64,000 nucleotides of DNA from Apodemus sylvaticus (GCF_947179515.1 NC_067473.1:131314301-131378300), one strand, 5' to 3'; positions 10,431 to 21,533 are shown, counted from the stretch's first letter. The notes: generated by a model not told the origin, from the sequence alone. Made by a program: numbers and translations.

Positions 10431-10618
10431 GCGGCTATGGTTCAAATGTGACACCTCTCGTGGGTGCACGCGTTTGAATGCTTTGTGCCCAGCTAGCAGA
10501 GCTGGTTGGAAGGGTGTGAACTTTTCTGGAGGCTAAAGTTCACTTGAGGAAGTGAGTCTGGGTTGGTAAGGCCTTGAGGTCGCAGAGCACAGACACACAC
10601 ACACACACACACACACAC

Positions 10619-10650
<32 letters not shown>

Positions 10651-10830
10651 GTCAGTCTGCTCTCTGCTTCTTGACTAATCAGACTCAGTGTGACCAGCTA
10701 CCCACACTCCCCACACCAATACCATGCATTCCCCACCACGAGTGACCGTGCCCTTCTTATACTGAAAGGTCAAATGGACCCTTCCTCCCTGAAATTGCTT
10801 CTTCTTGTCAGATGAGAGCAACATAGAATA
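10431..10830 (+). mobile_element. MaLR-type LTR, diverged, with expanded CA/GA microsatellite
   Basis: 'ctatggttcaaatgtgacac' and 'ctgctctctgcttcttgact' to 'gcttcttcttgtcagatgag' match the rodent MaLR LTR whose intact form starts 'tgctgtggtttgaatgtga'. A (CA)n(GA)n array has expanded inside at 10592-10650. Termini are too mutated to show a target duplication. Confidence 0.65.
10592..10650 (+). repeat. (CA)n(GA)n compound microsatellite
   Basis: An alternating CA block passes into a GA block with one AAAG interruption. It lies inside the MaLR-type LTR. Confidence 0.95.
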
Positions 10831-11859
10831 TAAGTAATATACCAACATGAAAGAAAGTGTTGTCCATCCACTGCACACAGGAAAGCCAAGGCTTGGTGAC
10901 TGGATGGCCCGTGGCCTGGTGGAACCTCCCTACTGCCATCATCATGAATTCAGCTGAATTTTGAGACGTAAAACAGCCTTGGGGTCCATCAACAAAAAGC
11001 CCAGAAGCTTCTCTCCTGGCTTTGCCGTGCCAGTTAAGGACTTGCAAGAAGATGGGTCCTAGACACATGGGTTAAAGAGACAGGGACCAAGCTGGAGTCT
11101 CTAGTTTCCGTGTGCCTGAGCATCTTCCTCAGAAAGGTGAAGACAGAGCTATGCATCCCTGAGTTTCAGGGTCCATGTGCCTGTGGCAAGAAGCACATGG
11201 AGAAAACTGCCCTGGGGACACATGTGGGGATCTTACCAGAAAAGAGTGGTGTGTGGGTGGGGGTAGGGGGGTGCTGATGGGCTAAATGGGTAAGAGGCAG
11301 CCAGCCACAGGGGAGGGTGCTACCCAGTCAGGGCCAAGATGGACTGGGAACTTGTGTCTCTATCCATCTCCTGGAGTGAAGATCATCTTCCCTACCCTTG
11401 GACATCAGGAATCCACACTTTTCTGACTTGGAACTTCAAAGCATGCAGGCAGGGGCCAGCATCTCAGAGCTCTGCAGTCTGCAGACTTGGGCTGATCTCC
11501 ACCAGCAGCCACCCTCCCCCCAACTGCAGGATCTCTGCTAATAGGCGGTATCAGCAGCCTGTCCTGAGATGGCTCAGCCTTTAGTTAAATGAGCCAATCC
11601 CCCTGACAGACCACTCTCCTTGTAGCTCCGCATAGATCCTGCTGAGTCTGTCTCTCTGTGAGCCCCGACTGATTGACACAGTGCCAGTAACAGGGACTCC
11701 TGTGAGAGGAAAGCAGTATAGGGCCTGAAGGGACAGGGAGATGTCCTTGAAGCCCAACTTCGACCTCTCACTCCCCCACTCTTTGAGTTTTGGAAAACTC
11801 ACTGTCTCTCAGAAGTCTCTTTTTTCCCATCTGGGTAGTAAGAGCACTTGGAGGAGGGT
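10831..11859. other. Unassigned, apparently single-copy DNA
   Basis: About 1 kb without a recognised repeat. A G-rich patch 'gtgtgtgggtgggggtaggg' lies near 11250-11275. Confidence 0.5.
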
Positions 11860-11872
11860 GGGGGGGGGGGGG
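11860..11872 (+). repeat. Poly(G) run, G13
   Basis: Thirteen consecutive G follow 'gaggagggt'. Confidence 0.95.
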
Positions 11873-12756
11873 AAACATTGGATGAACTGACCAAGACTGT
11901 AAAAGCAAGGCTGTAGGCAGGTGTCAGGAGTTAACCATCTGCTCTGGTCCCTGGGCCGCTGTGAGTTTGTATGTAATTGGGTTGATCTAAGCCCCGGGAT
12001 ATTTAAATAGACTCAGAGAGTTTCAACACCCAGTCTGATTCCAAGTGACTCTACACAGCTGTATGGTGCCCACTTAACCCTCTGATTATGCTAGGGAGTC
12101 AGCCCATGGGGCTCCAGCCTCCAGGCCAGGCAGAGCTGGAGGCTCAGCCATGAGCCACTGGCTAGAAGCCCGACAGCCACTCCTTGGCAAGAAAAAGACA
12201 GAGCTAAGGATGCTCCAGTGGAAAGCGGAGCTTGAATCCAGGGATATTCTCAGTGGGTGGAGCCTAACCTCCTGGAAAGAAAGCCTCAGACTCTAGGTAA
12301 GCTGGGGATCCCCCATCTGCCCTGGGAGCTCCACCATCCCTCTCCTCTATAGGATACAAGGAGGCACCTTCCACGCCAGGAACCTGCAGGCTCCTTCATT
12401 TCTTTCCATTGGCAGATTGGTGGCGACTGGAGGAAGAAACTGAAGACATGACATTTCACCAAGTCTCTGCAGGTCGACAGAGACTACCCTTGCCAAGCAC
12501 CTGCCTTCCCTTGCCTACCTTCTGTGTATCAGATATACCGCCCGCCCTACCCCAATCGGACTCCAGCCTGGGGGACTGAGCAAAAGCTTACAGTTTCCCT
12601 AATCCCTCCCTGTGAGCCAGTAACCGAGAGAACAGCTTCCAGGAGGAAGGGTTAATTAATGTCACTCATGGTTTCAGGGACGGTACTGATCATGGCAGGG
12701 AAGGCACAGCAGAGCAGAGCTGTGCTAAATCACAGAGGCCAGGAAGCAGAAAGGAT
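11873..12756. other. Unassigned single-copy DNA with a regulatory-looking core
   Basis: The part at about 11950-12090 is repeat-free and contains 'gtatgtaattgggttgatct', 'gggatatttaaatagactc' and 'acacagctgtatggtgccc'. AT-rich homeodomain-like cores sit next to an E-box CAGCTG. This is suggestive only. No exon was recognised. Confidence 0.4.
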
Positions 12757-12934
12757 GGGGCTGGAGAGATGGCTCAGTGGTTAAGAGCACTGAGTGTTCT
12801 TCCAAAGGTCCTGAGATCAATTCCCAGCAACCACATGATGGCTCACAACCATCTGTAATGGAATCTGATGCCCTATTCTGGTGTATCTGAAGACAGCAAC
12901 ATTGTGTTCACATATATAAAATAAATAAATCTTA
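12757..12934 (+). mobile_element. B2 SINE (mouse-type)
   Basis: Nearly full-length B2: head ggggctggagagatggctca, 'gtggttaagagcactgagtg', B-box region 12807-12824, 'ccacatgatggctcacaacc', 'ttctggtgtatctgaagaca' and the tail 'aaaataaataaatctta'. This is the best preserved B2 here and its 'ttctggtgt' segment fits mouse better than rat. The A and B box order is intact, so RNA polymerase III transcription is possible but untested. Confidence 0.95.
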
Positions 12935-13027
12935 GAAGGAGGAGGAGGAGAAGGGGAGGAGGGGGAGGAGAAGAGGAAGAAGAGGAGAAGGAGGAAGAGG
13001 AAGAAGAAGGAGGAGGAGAAGAAGAGA
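12935..13027 (+). repeat. Polypurine (GGA/GAA)n tract
   Basis: About 93 bp of almost pure A/G made of GGA, GAA and GGGGA units follows the B2 tail, from which it probably grew. Such tracts can adopt triplex structures. Confidence 0.95.
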
Positions 13028-13374
13028 ACAGTACCCACAAGGGGTCACAGCTGGTACTGTCCCCAAGGGTATACCACACAAGGACCAGAATCTCCCAGGT
13101 GCTTTTTGGGTCCAACCAAGTTACAATCAAGATCAACCCATCACACTCTCAGATTTTGTAAATGGTCCCTTATTACACTGGCCTCAATGAACTGCTTGCA
13201 GATAATGTCAAAATATCATTTCCTTTCTGAGATCCAGACCCAGGCACCAAACTTGAGCAAACTTGAGAAAAATATATTATATGTTATATATAAGTCTATT
13301 TTACATATATTTACTTACTTTATCTGAGTCTATATAGCATCACCATAACGACAAACTGTCTCAACACCAAGCTG
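13028..13374. other. Unassigned DNA
   Basis: No feature recognised, apart from the AT-rich patch 'atatattatatgttatatat' near 13270. Confidence 0.4.
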
Positions 13375-13475
13375 ATCAGGGCATGTGACAAATGCTAAGA
13401 CACTTCCTGACATTTTCTTACATAACTGAACAACTGGAGGTAGGCACCACTGTGACTAATTTTAATGATTTTAGG
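13375..13475 (-). mobile_element. Possible MIR remnant, antisense
   Basis: 'atgctaagacacttcctgac' and 'ggaggtaggcaccactgtga' resemble the reverse-complement MIR pattern of 'ttctaagcgctttac' then 'gaggtaggtactatt'. Weak match. Confidence 0.35.
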
Positions 13476-13780
13476 GCTGACTTGTGTTGCTGTCTTGTGG
13501 GTTCAACATGGCTGCTTTTGTCCTGGGCATCTTATCAATGCTCAGGACAGAAAGAAAGTAGCTAAAGGAAAATGTTATGTAATGTTATGTATTGTCCCAC
13601 TAGGCAGACATTCACCTCCAGGCTGGACCTGTGTTCCCCAGCTACCCAACAACAGAAGCAAAAGGAAAAACAATCGTAAGACATTCTGTACTCTGTACAA
13701 GGAAGCACAGAGTGAAGGGGTGTCTGGAAACTGCTTAAGTCAGTTGGGGTTCACAATGGACATAAAAACTACCACGGGTA
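13476..13780. other. Unassigned DNA
   Basis: About 300 bp. A 114-codon frame covers it but enters the adjacent SINE, so it is not treated as coding. Confidence 0.4.
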
Positions 13781-13965
13781 GGGGACTGGAGAGATGGCTC
13801 CGTGGTTAAGAGCACTGGTCACTCTTGCAAAGGACCTAGGTTCAGTCTCCAGTACCCACATGGTACTCACGACTATCTGTAATTTCAAGCATGAATGTCA
13901 TCCATACACATACATGTAGGCAAAACACCATATACATAAGGTAAAATAAAAATTAAAATACGGAG
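13781..13965 (+). mobile_element. B3 SINE
   Basis: 'ggggactggagagatggctc' and 'gtggttaagagcactggtca', then 'tctccagtacccacatggta' and an A-rich tail 'aaaataaaaattaaaata'. It directly abuts an L1 3' end in the same orientation. Confidence 0.9.
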
Positions 13966-13966
13966 G

Positions 13967-14398
13967 AGGATGCTCTCAGCTAACCATTGAACTGAGCACA
14001 GGGTCCCCAATGGAGGAGCTAGAGAAAAGACCCAAGGAGCTGAGGGGGTTTGCAGCCCCATGGGAGGAACAACAATATGAACCAACCAATGCCCCCAGAG
14101 CTCCCAGGGACTAAACCACCAACCAAAGAGCACACATGGAGGGGACACATGGCTCCAGTTACATGGGTAGCAGAGGATGGCCTGGTCAAACATCAGTGAG
14201 AGAAGAGGCCCTTGGACCTGTGAAGGTTCATTGCCCAGGTGTAGGGGAAAGCCAGGACAGGGAAGTGGGAGAGGCTGGGTTAGTGAACAGGGGGAGGGAG
14301 AATGGGATAGGGGGTTTTTGTGGGGGAAACGTGGAAAGGTAATAACGTTTAAAATGTGAACAAAGAAAATAGCTAATAAAAATAGATAAACTTTTTAA
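13967..14398 (+). mobile_element. L1 LINE 3' end (5'-truncated, rodent L1Md/Lx-type)
   Basis: The run 'cattgaactgagcacagggt' and 'aggagctgagggggtttgca' is the end of L1 ORF2. It is followed by the 3' UTR phrases 'ccagttacatgggtagcaga', 'ggtgtaggggaaagccagga' and the terminus 'gctaataaaaatagat'. Only about 430 bp remain, which is the usual result of abortive reverse transcription. The copy is close to mouse L1 but carries substitutions, so it is not the youngest class. Confidence 0.92.
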
Positions 14399-14489
14399 AA
14401 TTGCCATGGGTACACATCACAACAACTGCCAGACAGCAGGTGACAGATTGCCATGCATGGCCCATGACCCAAGCTTGTCCCCCAGAACT

Positions 14490-14665
14490 CTCAGAAGAAG
14501 CTGGATGCTGTGAAATACATCTGCAACCCCTGAAGTCCTACTGCAGAACAGAAGGCTGAAACAGGAGAATTGCCCAGAAGCCCACCCACCAGCTATATAT
14601 AATATATAATCCATGTATTTTCAATAGAAGCAAGTAGAGAAATTGTCTCAACAGAGTCAAAGGAA
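14490..14665 (+). mobile_element. Diverged B1/B4-like SINE fragment
   Basis: 'gctggatgctgtgaaataca' with 'gaaggctgaaacaggagaat' and 'gaaattgtctcaacag' has the order of B1 landmarks at low identity. Confidence 0.4.
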
Positions 14666-14727
14666 AGGACCAAATCCAGAAAGTTTTGATTTCTCTTCTG
14701 ACCTCAGTGCTTATACCATGTGCACAT

Positions 14728-14833
14728 GCACACACACACACACACACATACACACACACACACACACACACCCCACACACACACACACACCCCACACACA
14801 CACACACACCCCACACACACACACACCCACACC

Positions 14834-14879
<46 letters not shown>
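14728..14879 (+). repeat. Compound (CA)n, CACACCCC and (GA)n microsatellite
   Basis: About 120 bp of CA units with periodic CCCCA interruptions is followed by about 31 bp of GA. The histidine/threonine and cysteine/valine frames over it are artefacts. Confidence 0.97.
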
Positions 14880-14884
<5 letters not shown>

Positions 14885-15103
14885 CTTACCCCAGAGTCAT
14901 ACACCGAGGTTTGAGGAGTCAGAGTGTGCCAAAAACAAACAAACAAAAACAATAAACATTCTGAGACATTGCAAACAAGATCCAGGCTAGGAAACAATTC
15001 CTCCCTCCCACCCACCTACCCTACCCCTCATTCCCACTCCAAGAGTGCTCTTGGGTTTCTTCTTCTGCCTCCAATGTACTTTGTATATAGCCAGATCATC
15101 CTT

Positions 15104-15129
15104 ACACACACACACACACACACACACAC
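15104..15129 (+). repeat. (AC)13 microsatellite
   Basis: Pure AC dinucleotide run. Confidence 0.95.
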
Positions 15130-15905
15130 CGCCCCTACCCCTGGCTCTGCTCAGATGTCTTAGCGTATGATTGCTGTTTGGCTATCTCATCTCTGCAGAA
15201 TGACGCTGGGTCAGGGGTTCTTTCTCTCTCTCTCTCATTTTCTTGACAATAAATATGTATAGCATGGAATGCAGTTCTTTTGTTTAACTTTTTTTCTCAA
15301 GACATCAGTCATCTATCAGAAGGGAAATGAGAATACTGCCCCCGCCCAGTACATATTGCCTCTATTTTGCCAGTAGCTGCAAAACTCAACAAATAAACCC
15401 TCGCATGGGCATACACACCTGCCAATCACTCACTGTTAGATTCAAACAGCTCTGTATGCGTGGGTTTCCCCCTCTAGGCCGAGCTTGATGCATGGTGTAG
15501 AGAGGGAAGGTTAATACCACATTGCCTCAGAGGTTTAGCAAACATCTCCAGCTTTCCTTACACAGTTTTGGAAGTGGCCAGGCAGTATGGTGACCCCACA
15601 AAGCACAGTTCCACTTCATCTCAAAGCCTATGCGTATTTTGATGGAAATATAATCCGTGTGTTTGCTTCATTCCTACCTCCTCCTGCACACGCTGTCCGA
15701 CAAGCTAGCTGATTGATGGCCAAAGCCTCTTGGAGACTTCTTAAAGCATTTTTTTTTCCTTAACAGAAAAAGGAAGCTGCCTTGGCTGGCAGGAGCCAGA
15801 GCTTGCCTGCCAAAGGTCTGCAGAGAGCCAAGTGCAGAAGCCAATGGGCAAAAGAACAGATGGAGGATCAGGGTCAGCTTTCTCCAGGAAGAAGGCAAAT
15901 GGCTT
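15130..15905. other. Unassigned, apparently single-copy DNA
   Basis: About 0.8 kb with a short TCTC run at 15224-15236. No gene or repeat was recognised. Confidence 0.45.
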
Positions 15906-15990
15906 CTCTACATTCAACATTTATTAAGCATCTGCTATTAACTGACTGCAGGTCTACAGGTTGGGGACAGAAAATTAGTAAGATGACCTC
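15906..15990 (-). mobile_element. L2 LINE 3' end remnant, antisense
   Basis: 'cattcaacatttattaagca' then 'tctgctattaactgactgca' and 'ggggacagaaaattagtaag' follow the L2 3' terminal pattern ('tcattcaacaaatatttatt' consensus) in reverse complement. Confidence 0.55.
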
Positions 15991-16194
15991 TCCCTGAGTT
16001 TAGGGAGCTCCTTACCTCTCAAACAGGCATCATCAATTTTTTCTATAAAAGGCTTAAGAGGCAATAATTTGGCTTTCCAAACAAGAAGGCCTCTGGGACA
16101 GGGCCTCAACAATGCCACTGGCGTGAAAGCATTCAGAGATAGCTCACTGATGGGGAGGCTGTCAAGTTCCAACAGAACTTAATCACTATCAGGA

Positions 16195-16330
16195 TGAAAG
16201 CTGGGCATGGTGGCTCATGCCTGTCACCGGCACTTCACAAGGCAGAAGAAACAGGAGGCCCAAGAGCTTTGAGCCAGTCTGGGCTACAGTGAGGCCATCT
16301 TAAGCCTTGCTCAAGGTAGAAACATTTAAC
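16195..16330 (+). mobile_element. B1-related SINE, diverged
   Basis: 'agctgggcatggtggctcat' and 'gcctgtcaccggcacttcac' then 'gagccagtctgggctacagt' match a B1/proto-B1 monomer with substitutions. Confidence 0.75.
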
Positions 16331-17487
16331 GTCACTAAATGCAACCACATCCAACCCCTGACAACAGCAATTCCCTATAGCTTTCTCTCATTCAATAAAT
16401 ATGGGTATCTCCAATGTGGAGATGAACAACCCTAAAGCCTTCATCATGACGGAAATAACCCCATTTAGTTGCTGGACTTGAAGAAAGAAGAGCAAACATT
16501 CTAGGCAAGGATGCCTCATTCAGGGCCTGTTGTCTTTACTTCCAGTATGAACCACAGAGCTCCTGTTACTTGAGTCCCATGGAACCCAATGCGTTGTGGT
16601 TATCTTCACGAAACAGGCAGTTGGTGGTTATACAAGTGTTTGGGGTTGGACCCACACCAGGCTGCCTTTGCAGTGACAGTGTACAGGTTTCTTGGGCGTC
16701 TTCAAATAAGATGAGGCATGAGTTGAGTCCCCCAGTGACTTGCTGAGGAGGATCTATGCTGAGGAAGGGCACCCCTCTGCACAGTGCTTCAAAACACTGA
16801 ACTGTATGTTTCTAGACAGGTCAGCCCCGCTTCGGGCAGATCTCAGTTCTAGGAGACTATGTGACTCTCTGAGGGACTGGAGGGGAAGGAGGTAGCCATC
16901 TCTAAGACTCTCCCATCAGCCTGGCATCTCTTCTGGGTCAAGGGAAGAGAACTTTGATCCTGACAGACCTCTGATTAGATAACCCTAGCTTTCCATTTCT
17001 GACTTTAAGGGGTGTGATTTGATACCCAGACTTAAAACTTTGTGGCAAAATTCATGTAATGACACTATGACATCTTGTGGGCACTTAGAGGAACCCATGC
17101 TATTCCTATCCAGTTTCTGTCCTGAAGACAAAAAGGCCTTATGCAAAGGCCAGCCGAGGAGCACAGGATGGCATCACCGTCTTCCTCACTGGCCTCCTAG
17201 GCGTGCTTCTACCATTGAGTCTCATGTTTCTCAAACTGAGGCCCTGGACCAGTAGGACCAGAAGCACCAAGACCCACACGACTCTTGAGCCTCCTGAAGC
17301 AGAAGCTGCCCTTTCTTGAGAGCACAGTATGGTACCCAGAGGAAGAGCTTGAGGGGCATTCCTCTCTTCCTCCCCATCACGAGTTGGTATCTAATTTTCT
17401 TCTGTTCTCATTACTAGAGGTTCTTCCACAGGCTCCTGGACCAAGTTAGCCATTTGCTTGTCTGTGACCCTCGTGTTTATGGGTTTG
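16331..17487. other. Unassigned, apparently single-copy DNA
   Basis: About 1.15 kb with only short, opposed frames and no recognised repeat. Confidence 0.5.
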
Positions 17488-17625
17488 TTTGCTAGATACC
17501 ATTCTAAGCACTGTACACACTCTCTCACAATCAGATAGATGCTACAATTGCCCATATTGCAGAGGACAAGACTAAAGCTTACAGAGAAGTTGGGTCCCAG
17601 CTATCCCTGCAGACAGTGGACTCTG
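17488..17625 (-). mobile_element. MIR SINE remnant, antisense
   Basis: 'taccattctaagcactgtac' then 'acaattgcccatattgcaga' and 'ggacaagactaaagcttaca' reproduces the reverse-complement MIR order (size-class phrase, 'cccattttacagatgagga', 'aactgaggcacagag'). Confidence 0.75.
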
Positions 17626-17822
17626 CTCAGTCCTCAGATCACATTAGAATCGGAATGAAGGAATAAAAAGGTTCTACCCAAATAAGAAAGCAACCAGGGG
17701 AGGGAATTCCAATCAGCAGGAAATGTCAGCATAGAGTAGAAAGAGGGAAAAAGCACAGATAAGAGACAAACTCTGAGTCTTGGCTTCTCCTCTCTGGCAA
17801 GTGCCTACAATAAGGCAGCCAA

Positions 17823-18012
17823 TAAGATTATGCCAGGCTGTGGTGGCACATTCCTTTAATCCTAGCACTCTTGAGACAGAGGCAGATGGATCTCTGAGTT
17901 TTGAGGCCAGCCAGGTCTACAAAGCAAGTTCTAGGACAGACAAGGCTACATAGGCAAACCCTGTCTCAGAAAGAGAAAAGGGAAAAGAAAAAGAAAAAGA
18001 GCTAAAATTATG
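17823..18012 (+). mobile_element. B1 SINE with target-site duplication
   Basis: The B1 body runs from 17833 ('ccaggctgtggtggcacatt') through 'ttgaggccagccaggtctac' to the (AAAAG)n-rich tail ending near 18002. Flanking repeats taagattatg (17823-17832) and taaaattatg (18003-18012) match at 9 of 10, as expected for L1-driven insertion. Confidence 0.92.
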
Positions 18013-18158
18013 CACTGCAAAGTATTAAATTCCCCATAGGAGGGAGGCCTGGATGTGATGATGGGAACGGGAGGAAGGCTAAAGTCAATGCAAGCACAGG
18101 CCTCTACTGGCACTCTAACCTCCTTCCCAAGCTGCCCAAGACACAGTTGCCTCTCAGG

Positions 18159-18293
18159 AGCCAGGAACAGACTGGGCATCCTCAGGCATCTAGGAGAAAG
18201 ATCACCTAGCCCATCCTCACAGTGACACACTTCCTCTAACAAGGCCACACCTTCTAATAGTGCCACTCCCTGGGATGAGCATGTACAAACCAT
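18159..18293 (-). mobile_element. Rodent LTR fragment, antisense (relative of the 18.66 kb LTR)
   Basis: This truncated LTR piece is 135 bp long. It aligns without gaps to 18851-18985 with seven differences counted by eye. The shared segment includes the unusual 'gactgggcatcctcaggcat', which is absent from the family form I know. The flanks are not duplicated. Confidence 0.85.
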
Positions 18294-18654
18294 AGAATCT
18301 AAGAATGCTGATTTAGAAAACATCAGATGCAGCTAAAGGCAGGCAGGAAGAGCCTATGTGGAAATCCAGAGTGATGGATGTCCATAGGTGAGTCAGATTC
18401 AGAGCCGTTTCTCCACCCCAGGTCCACAATGTCTGCTGTCGAGCTCAACAGCACCCAGCCACTGCCCCCACATGTAAGAAGGTGGCCATCAGCAAGTCAA
18501 GGAGACAGGTCTCAGAAGAAACCAACTCTGTGGATACCTTGTTCTTGAAGGATGAAAACAAAATCTTTGTTATAGCATTCTGATACACTGGAATATGGTT
18601 GAGGTGTCCCCGAGGGTCCTGAGGGTGGTGATGTTGGAAGATGGGGCCTGGTGG

Positions 18655-18994
18655 GGGATTGTCTTAGTTAGGGTTTTACTGCTGTGAACAGACACCATGA
18701 TCAAGGCAAGTCTTATAAATGACAACATTTACTTGGGATTGGCTTACAAGTTCGAAGGTTCAGTCCAATGTCATCAAGGCCCAGGCACGGCAGCATCCAG
18801 GCAGGCATGGTGCAGGAAGAGCTGAGGGTTCTCCATCTTTATCCAAAGAAAGCCAGGAACAGACTGGGCATCCTCAGGCATCTAGGAGGAGGATCTCCAA
18901 GCCCATCCTCACAGTGACACACTTCTTTTAACAAGGCCACACCTTCTAATAGTGCCACTCCCTGGGATGAGCATATACAAACCATCACAGGGAT
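18655..18994 (-). mobile_element. Rodent MaLR/ERVL-type solo LTR, antisense, perfect 5-bp duplication
   Basis: The LTR spans 18660-18989. It starts TGTCTTAGTTAG and ends ACCATCACA on the plus strand, and is flanked exactly by gggat at 18655-18659 and 18990-18994. 'gttttactgctgtgaacaga' and 'aatagtgccactccctggga' are family hallmarks. In sense orientation an AATTAAATG-type region precedes the end. Confidence 0.92.
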
Positions 18995-19084
18995 ATCCTG
19001 GAGTCAGGAGGTCTTCTTAGGCAACACTGGTCCAGGAGGGAGTTCCTAGAAAGGATGGTAATATCAAACCTGAACCTATCCTGG

Positions 19085-19213
19085 GTTTCTCTCTTTCTCT
19101 CCCTCCCTTCCTTTGTCTTTCCTTTTCTCCCCCCCCCCTTCTTCTCTTCTCTTCTCCTCCTCCTCTTCCTTCTCCTTCTCCCTCTCCCTCTCCCTCTCCC
19201 TCTCCCTCTCCCT

Positions 19214-19272
<59 letters not shown>
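19085..19272 (+). repeat. Polypyrimidine tract: (CTCCCT)n then (CT)n
   Basis: About 190 bp is almost only C and T. It begins with mixed CTTTC/CTCC, passes to regular CTCCCT hexamers near 19176-19224 and ends in pure CT. The serine/leucine frames over it are artefacts. Confidence 0.97.
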
Positions 19273-19275
<3 letters not shown>

Positions 19276-19380
19276 TAGAAGCACTTGGTTATTCTTAAAC
19301 TTGCTCTGTCTTTTCTATCTGAGCCGTGAAGCCCCACAGCCAAGGCACTTCCTTTGTAAAATATAAATTGTCAAACTAAA

Positions 19381-19640
19381 ATTCTAGCTAGCTAGCTATC
19401 TGTCTGTCTGTCTGCCTGCCTGCCTGTTTGCCTGTCTTGAGGCAGGGTCTCATGACTCCCAGGCTAGCTTCAGACTTGCTATAAAGAAGAGAATGACATT
19501 AAACTTCTGCCACCCACATACAGGTGCTATAATTACTTATGGGCGCACCTGGTTTATGTGGTCCTGGGTCAAACCTAGGACTCCATGTATGCATGGAAAT
19601 CACTCTCTCTACTGAATTATACAGTCCCAGCCCCCAACTT
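19381..19640 (-). mobile_element. B4-type SINE, antisense, preceded by (TCTG/CCTG)n
   Basis: Tetranucleotides 'tctgtctgtctgcctgcctg' lead into 'gaggcagggtctcatgactc', 'gtgctataattacttatggg' and 'gcatggaaatcactctctct'. The order is that of a reverse-complement B4 (B1 part, then tRNA-like head). Confidence 0.6.
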
Positions 19641-20502
19641 TCCCTAAATAGAACTCTTCTTCTTCAGAATAGCCTGTAATGGATTTCTCTGTAGTGACAC
19701 AAAGAAATGAGCACACTTCCCAGCTAACTAATACCAAAGACCATGCTGGGCAGCAGAGGACTCATTTTCTTCTTTCAGAAGAAAAACAAATCACAGCAAC
19801 AGGAAACTGCTCGCTGGAAGAGTGAGTCACCTTCCCAGGAACTCAAACACAGTCTTTGCTGTCCCCTCCATCTTCTCAGGGCCCAACAGGATGCAAAGGG
19901 AAGGACATCACATTGGAAAATCAGCTGCCTGGACCCAGGCAGAAGCTCCAGCCAGGCCAGGATGCCCAATGCCCTGCTTGCTCACTGGCATCAACCACTT
20001 TCCTTTGACATCTTGGAGCCCACTGTCTAGAACCTTCTGCAGTCAGAACCAACTGATTCAATCAGCTTACAAGATGGGTGCTTCCTCATACTCCTATCTC
20101 ATGCAAGAGTTAACACATCAGCCAGCTTCCCTGGGGATGCTAACATAGTGGGGCACTTTCCAAGATGTCACCTAGAAATTCCTAGTGTGGGTGTATTTGG
20201 AAAACACTGGAAGTTGGCTTAAGAAGAGGTTTCTCTTCTTGTTTGTGGCATTTGAAGGCATGAGGGTAGATTTGGAGTCCTGCTGCTATAGGGCCGGATA
20301 GAGCCTTTCATACAAGAAGTATGCTCGCTCCATTGGTCCAGTCAAAACTTTTCTGTGTGAACTTTGGGACAGAAACATGTAACACCCTTGTTACAGCTTT
20401 ATAAGTCACTTTTCTGGTATATGGAGAAATTCAATCCAAAGTTGAATGGATGAGCTCTGGAACGAGGCGCTGAGATGTCTGATAAAGGCTCCAAGGAGCA
20501 CA
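19641..20502. other. Unassigned, apparently single-copy DNA
   Basis: About 0.9 kb. Frames of 95 and 108 codons overlap out of phase and show no domain. Confidence 0.45.
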
Positions 20503-20524
20503 GGGGGTGGGAGGGGGTGGGGGG
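20503..20524 (+). other. G-quadruplex motif
   Basis: Four G-runs (5, 3, 5 and 6 G) are separated by single-base loops T, A and T. One-base loops favour a very stable parallel quadruplex. Confidence 0.85.
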
Positions 20525-20759
20525 AAGACCTTGAGTCTGGTTGTGAACACTGAACAACAACAACAGCAAAATATCACACCAGACTTTATCCTAGAATCTC
20601 AGTTGCCCTGATTCAAGGCAAGACTCTGGCACAAATATGTTTAAGATTCTCCCTGGTTTACCCTAATGCAAAGTCAGGATCAGAAGCCAGAGAGGCAAAG
20701 CTGCAGGGATCTGCCTCACTCTGTGAGAAGATAAAGAAACCTGCAGAGCAGAGAACATA

Positions 20760-20895
20760 TATACATTAAATAAACACCTAAACACATGCGTGTATACAGT
20801 GTACACACAGACTATATGCACTATATTCACATACACTATACACACAAATCTTACACTACACATATATACACTATAAATACAAACACAGGCACACA
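20760..20895 (+). repeat. Degenerate CA/TA-rich tract
   Basis: Imperfect ACAC, ATAC and ATATAC units cover about 135 bp, probably an old, eroded microsatellite. Confidence 0.8.
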
Positions 20896-21143
20896 TCAGA
20901 AGTTCAGGCTCTTTTACACTTCCTTTTCTACAAGGCTCAGCAGGAATCTGCCTCCCAGCTGCCTCCAAAAACAGCAACTCAGAGGTGATCAAGTTCTCTA
21001 AGGACTGAGCAACACGCCCAAGTGGGGCTGGCTTGAGTTTTTACCACAGTGTTACCACCTTCAAGGCCTTAGAGGTAGAAGTGCAAAATCTGAAAAGATG
21101 AGTCTGACCCTCTCCATACAGTCTAGTGGTTCAATCAATACTG

Positions 21144-21145
<2 letters not shown>

Positions 21146-21184
<39 letters not shown>
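21146..21184 (+). repeat. (GT)n microsatellite
   Basis: About 39 bp of uninterrupted GT. Confidence 0.97.
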
Positions 21185-21187
<3 letters not shown>

Positions 21188-21331
21188 ATCAAAGGACAAC
21201 TTGTGGGATTCATTGATTCATTTCTCCCCTACCTAGTGAGTCCTGGAGATAGAAGGACTATCTGGTCCTTAGGCTTGGAGGGTAAGCATGTCTACATGCC
21301 AAGCCATCTCAGTGACCTAGGAACAACAAAC

Positions 21332-21533
21332 CTGGGGCCTGGAGAGATGGCTCAGCAGTTAAGAGCACTTGTTGCTCTTGCAGAAGACCAGGGCTCAATT
21401 CCCAGCACCCTTATGGTGACTCACAACCATCTATAACCCCAGCTCCAAGGGATCCAATAGGCATACGTGCCGTGCACATACAACACAGAGGCAAAGCATT
21501 TATACACATAAAAGTAAGTCTATTGTTAAAAAG
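21332..21533 (+). mobile_element. B3 SINE
   Basis: 'ggggcctggagagatggctc', 'agttaagagcacttgttgct', 'tcaattcccagcacccttat' and the B3 segment 'ccagctccaagggatccaat' are followed by an ACATA-rich tail. Confidence 0.92.

Noticed and set aside
12757..12934. tRNA gene
   Set aside because: The A and B boxes belong to a B2 SINE. No cloverleaf or anticodon arm is present.
18985..19298. Arg/Glu- or Ser/Leu-rich frames
   Set aside because: These translate the CTCCCT/CT tract.
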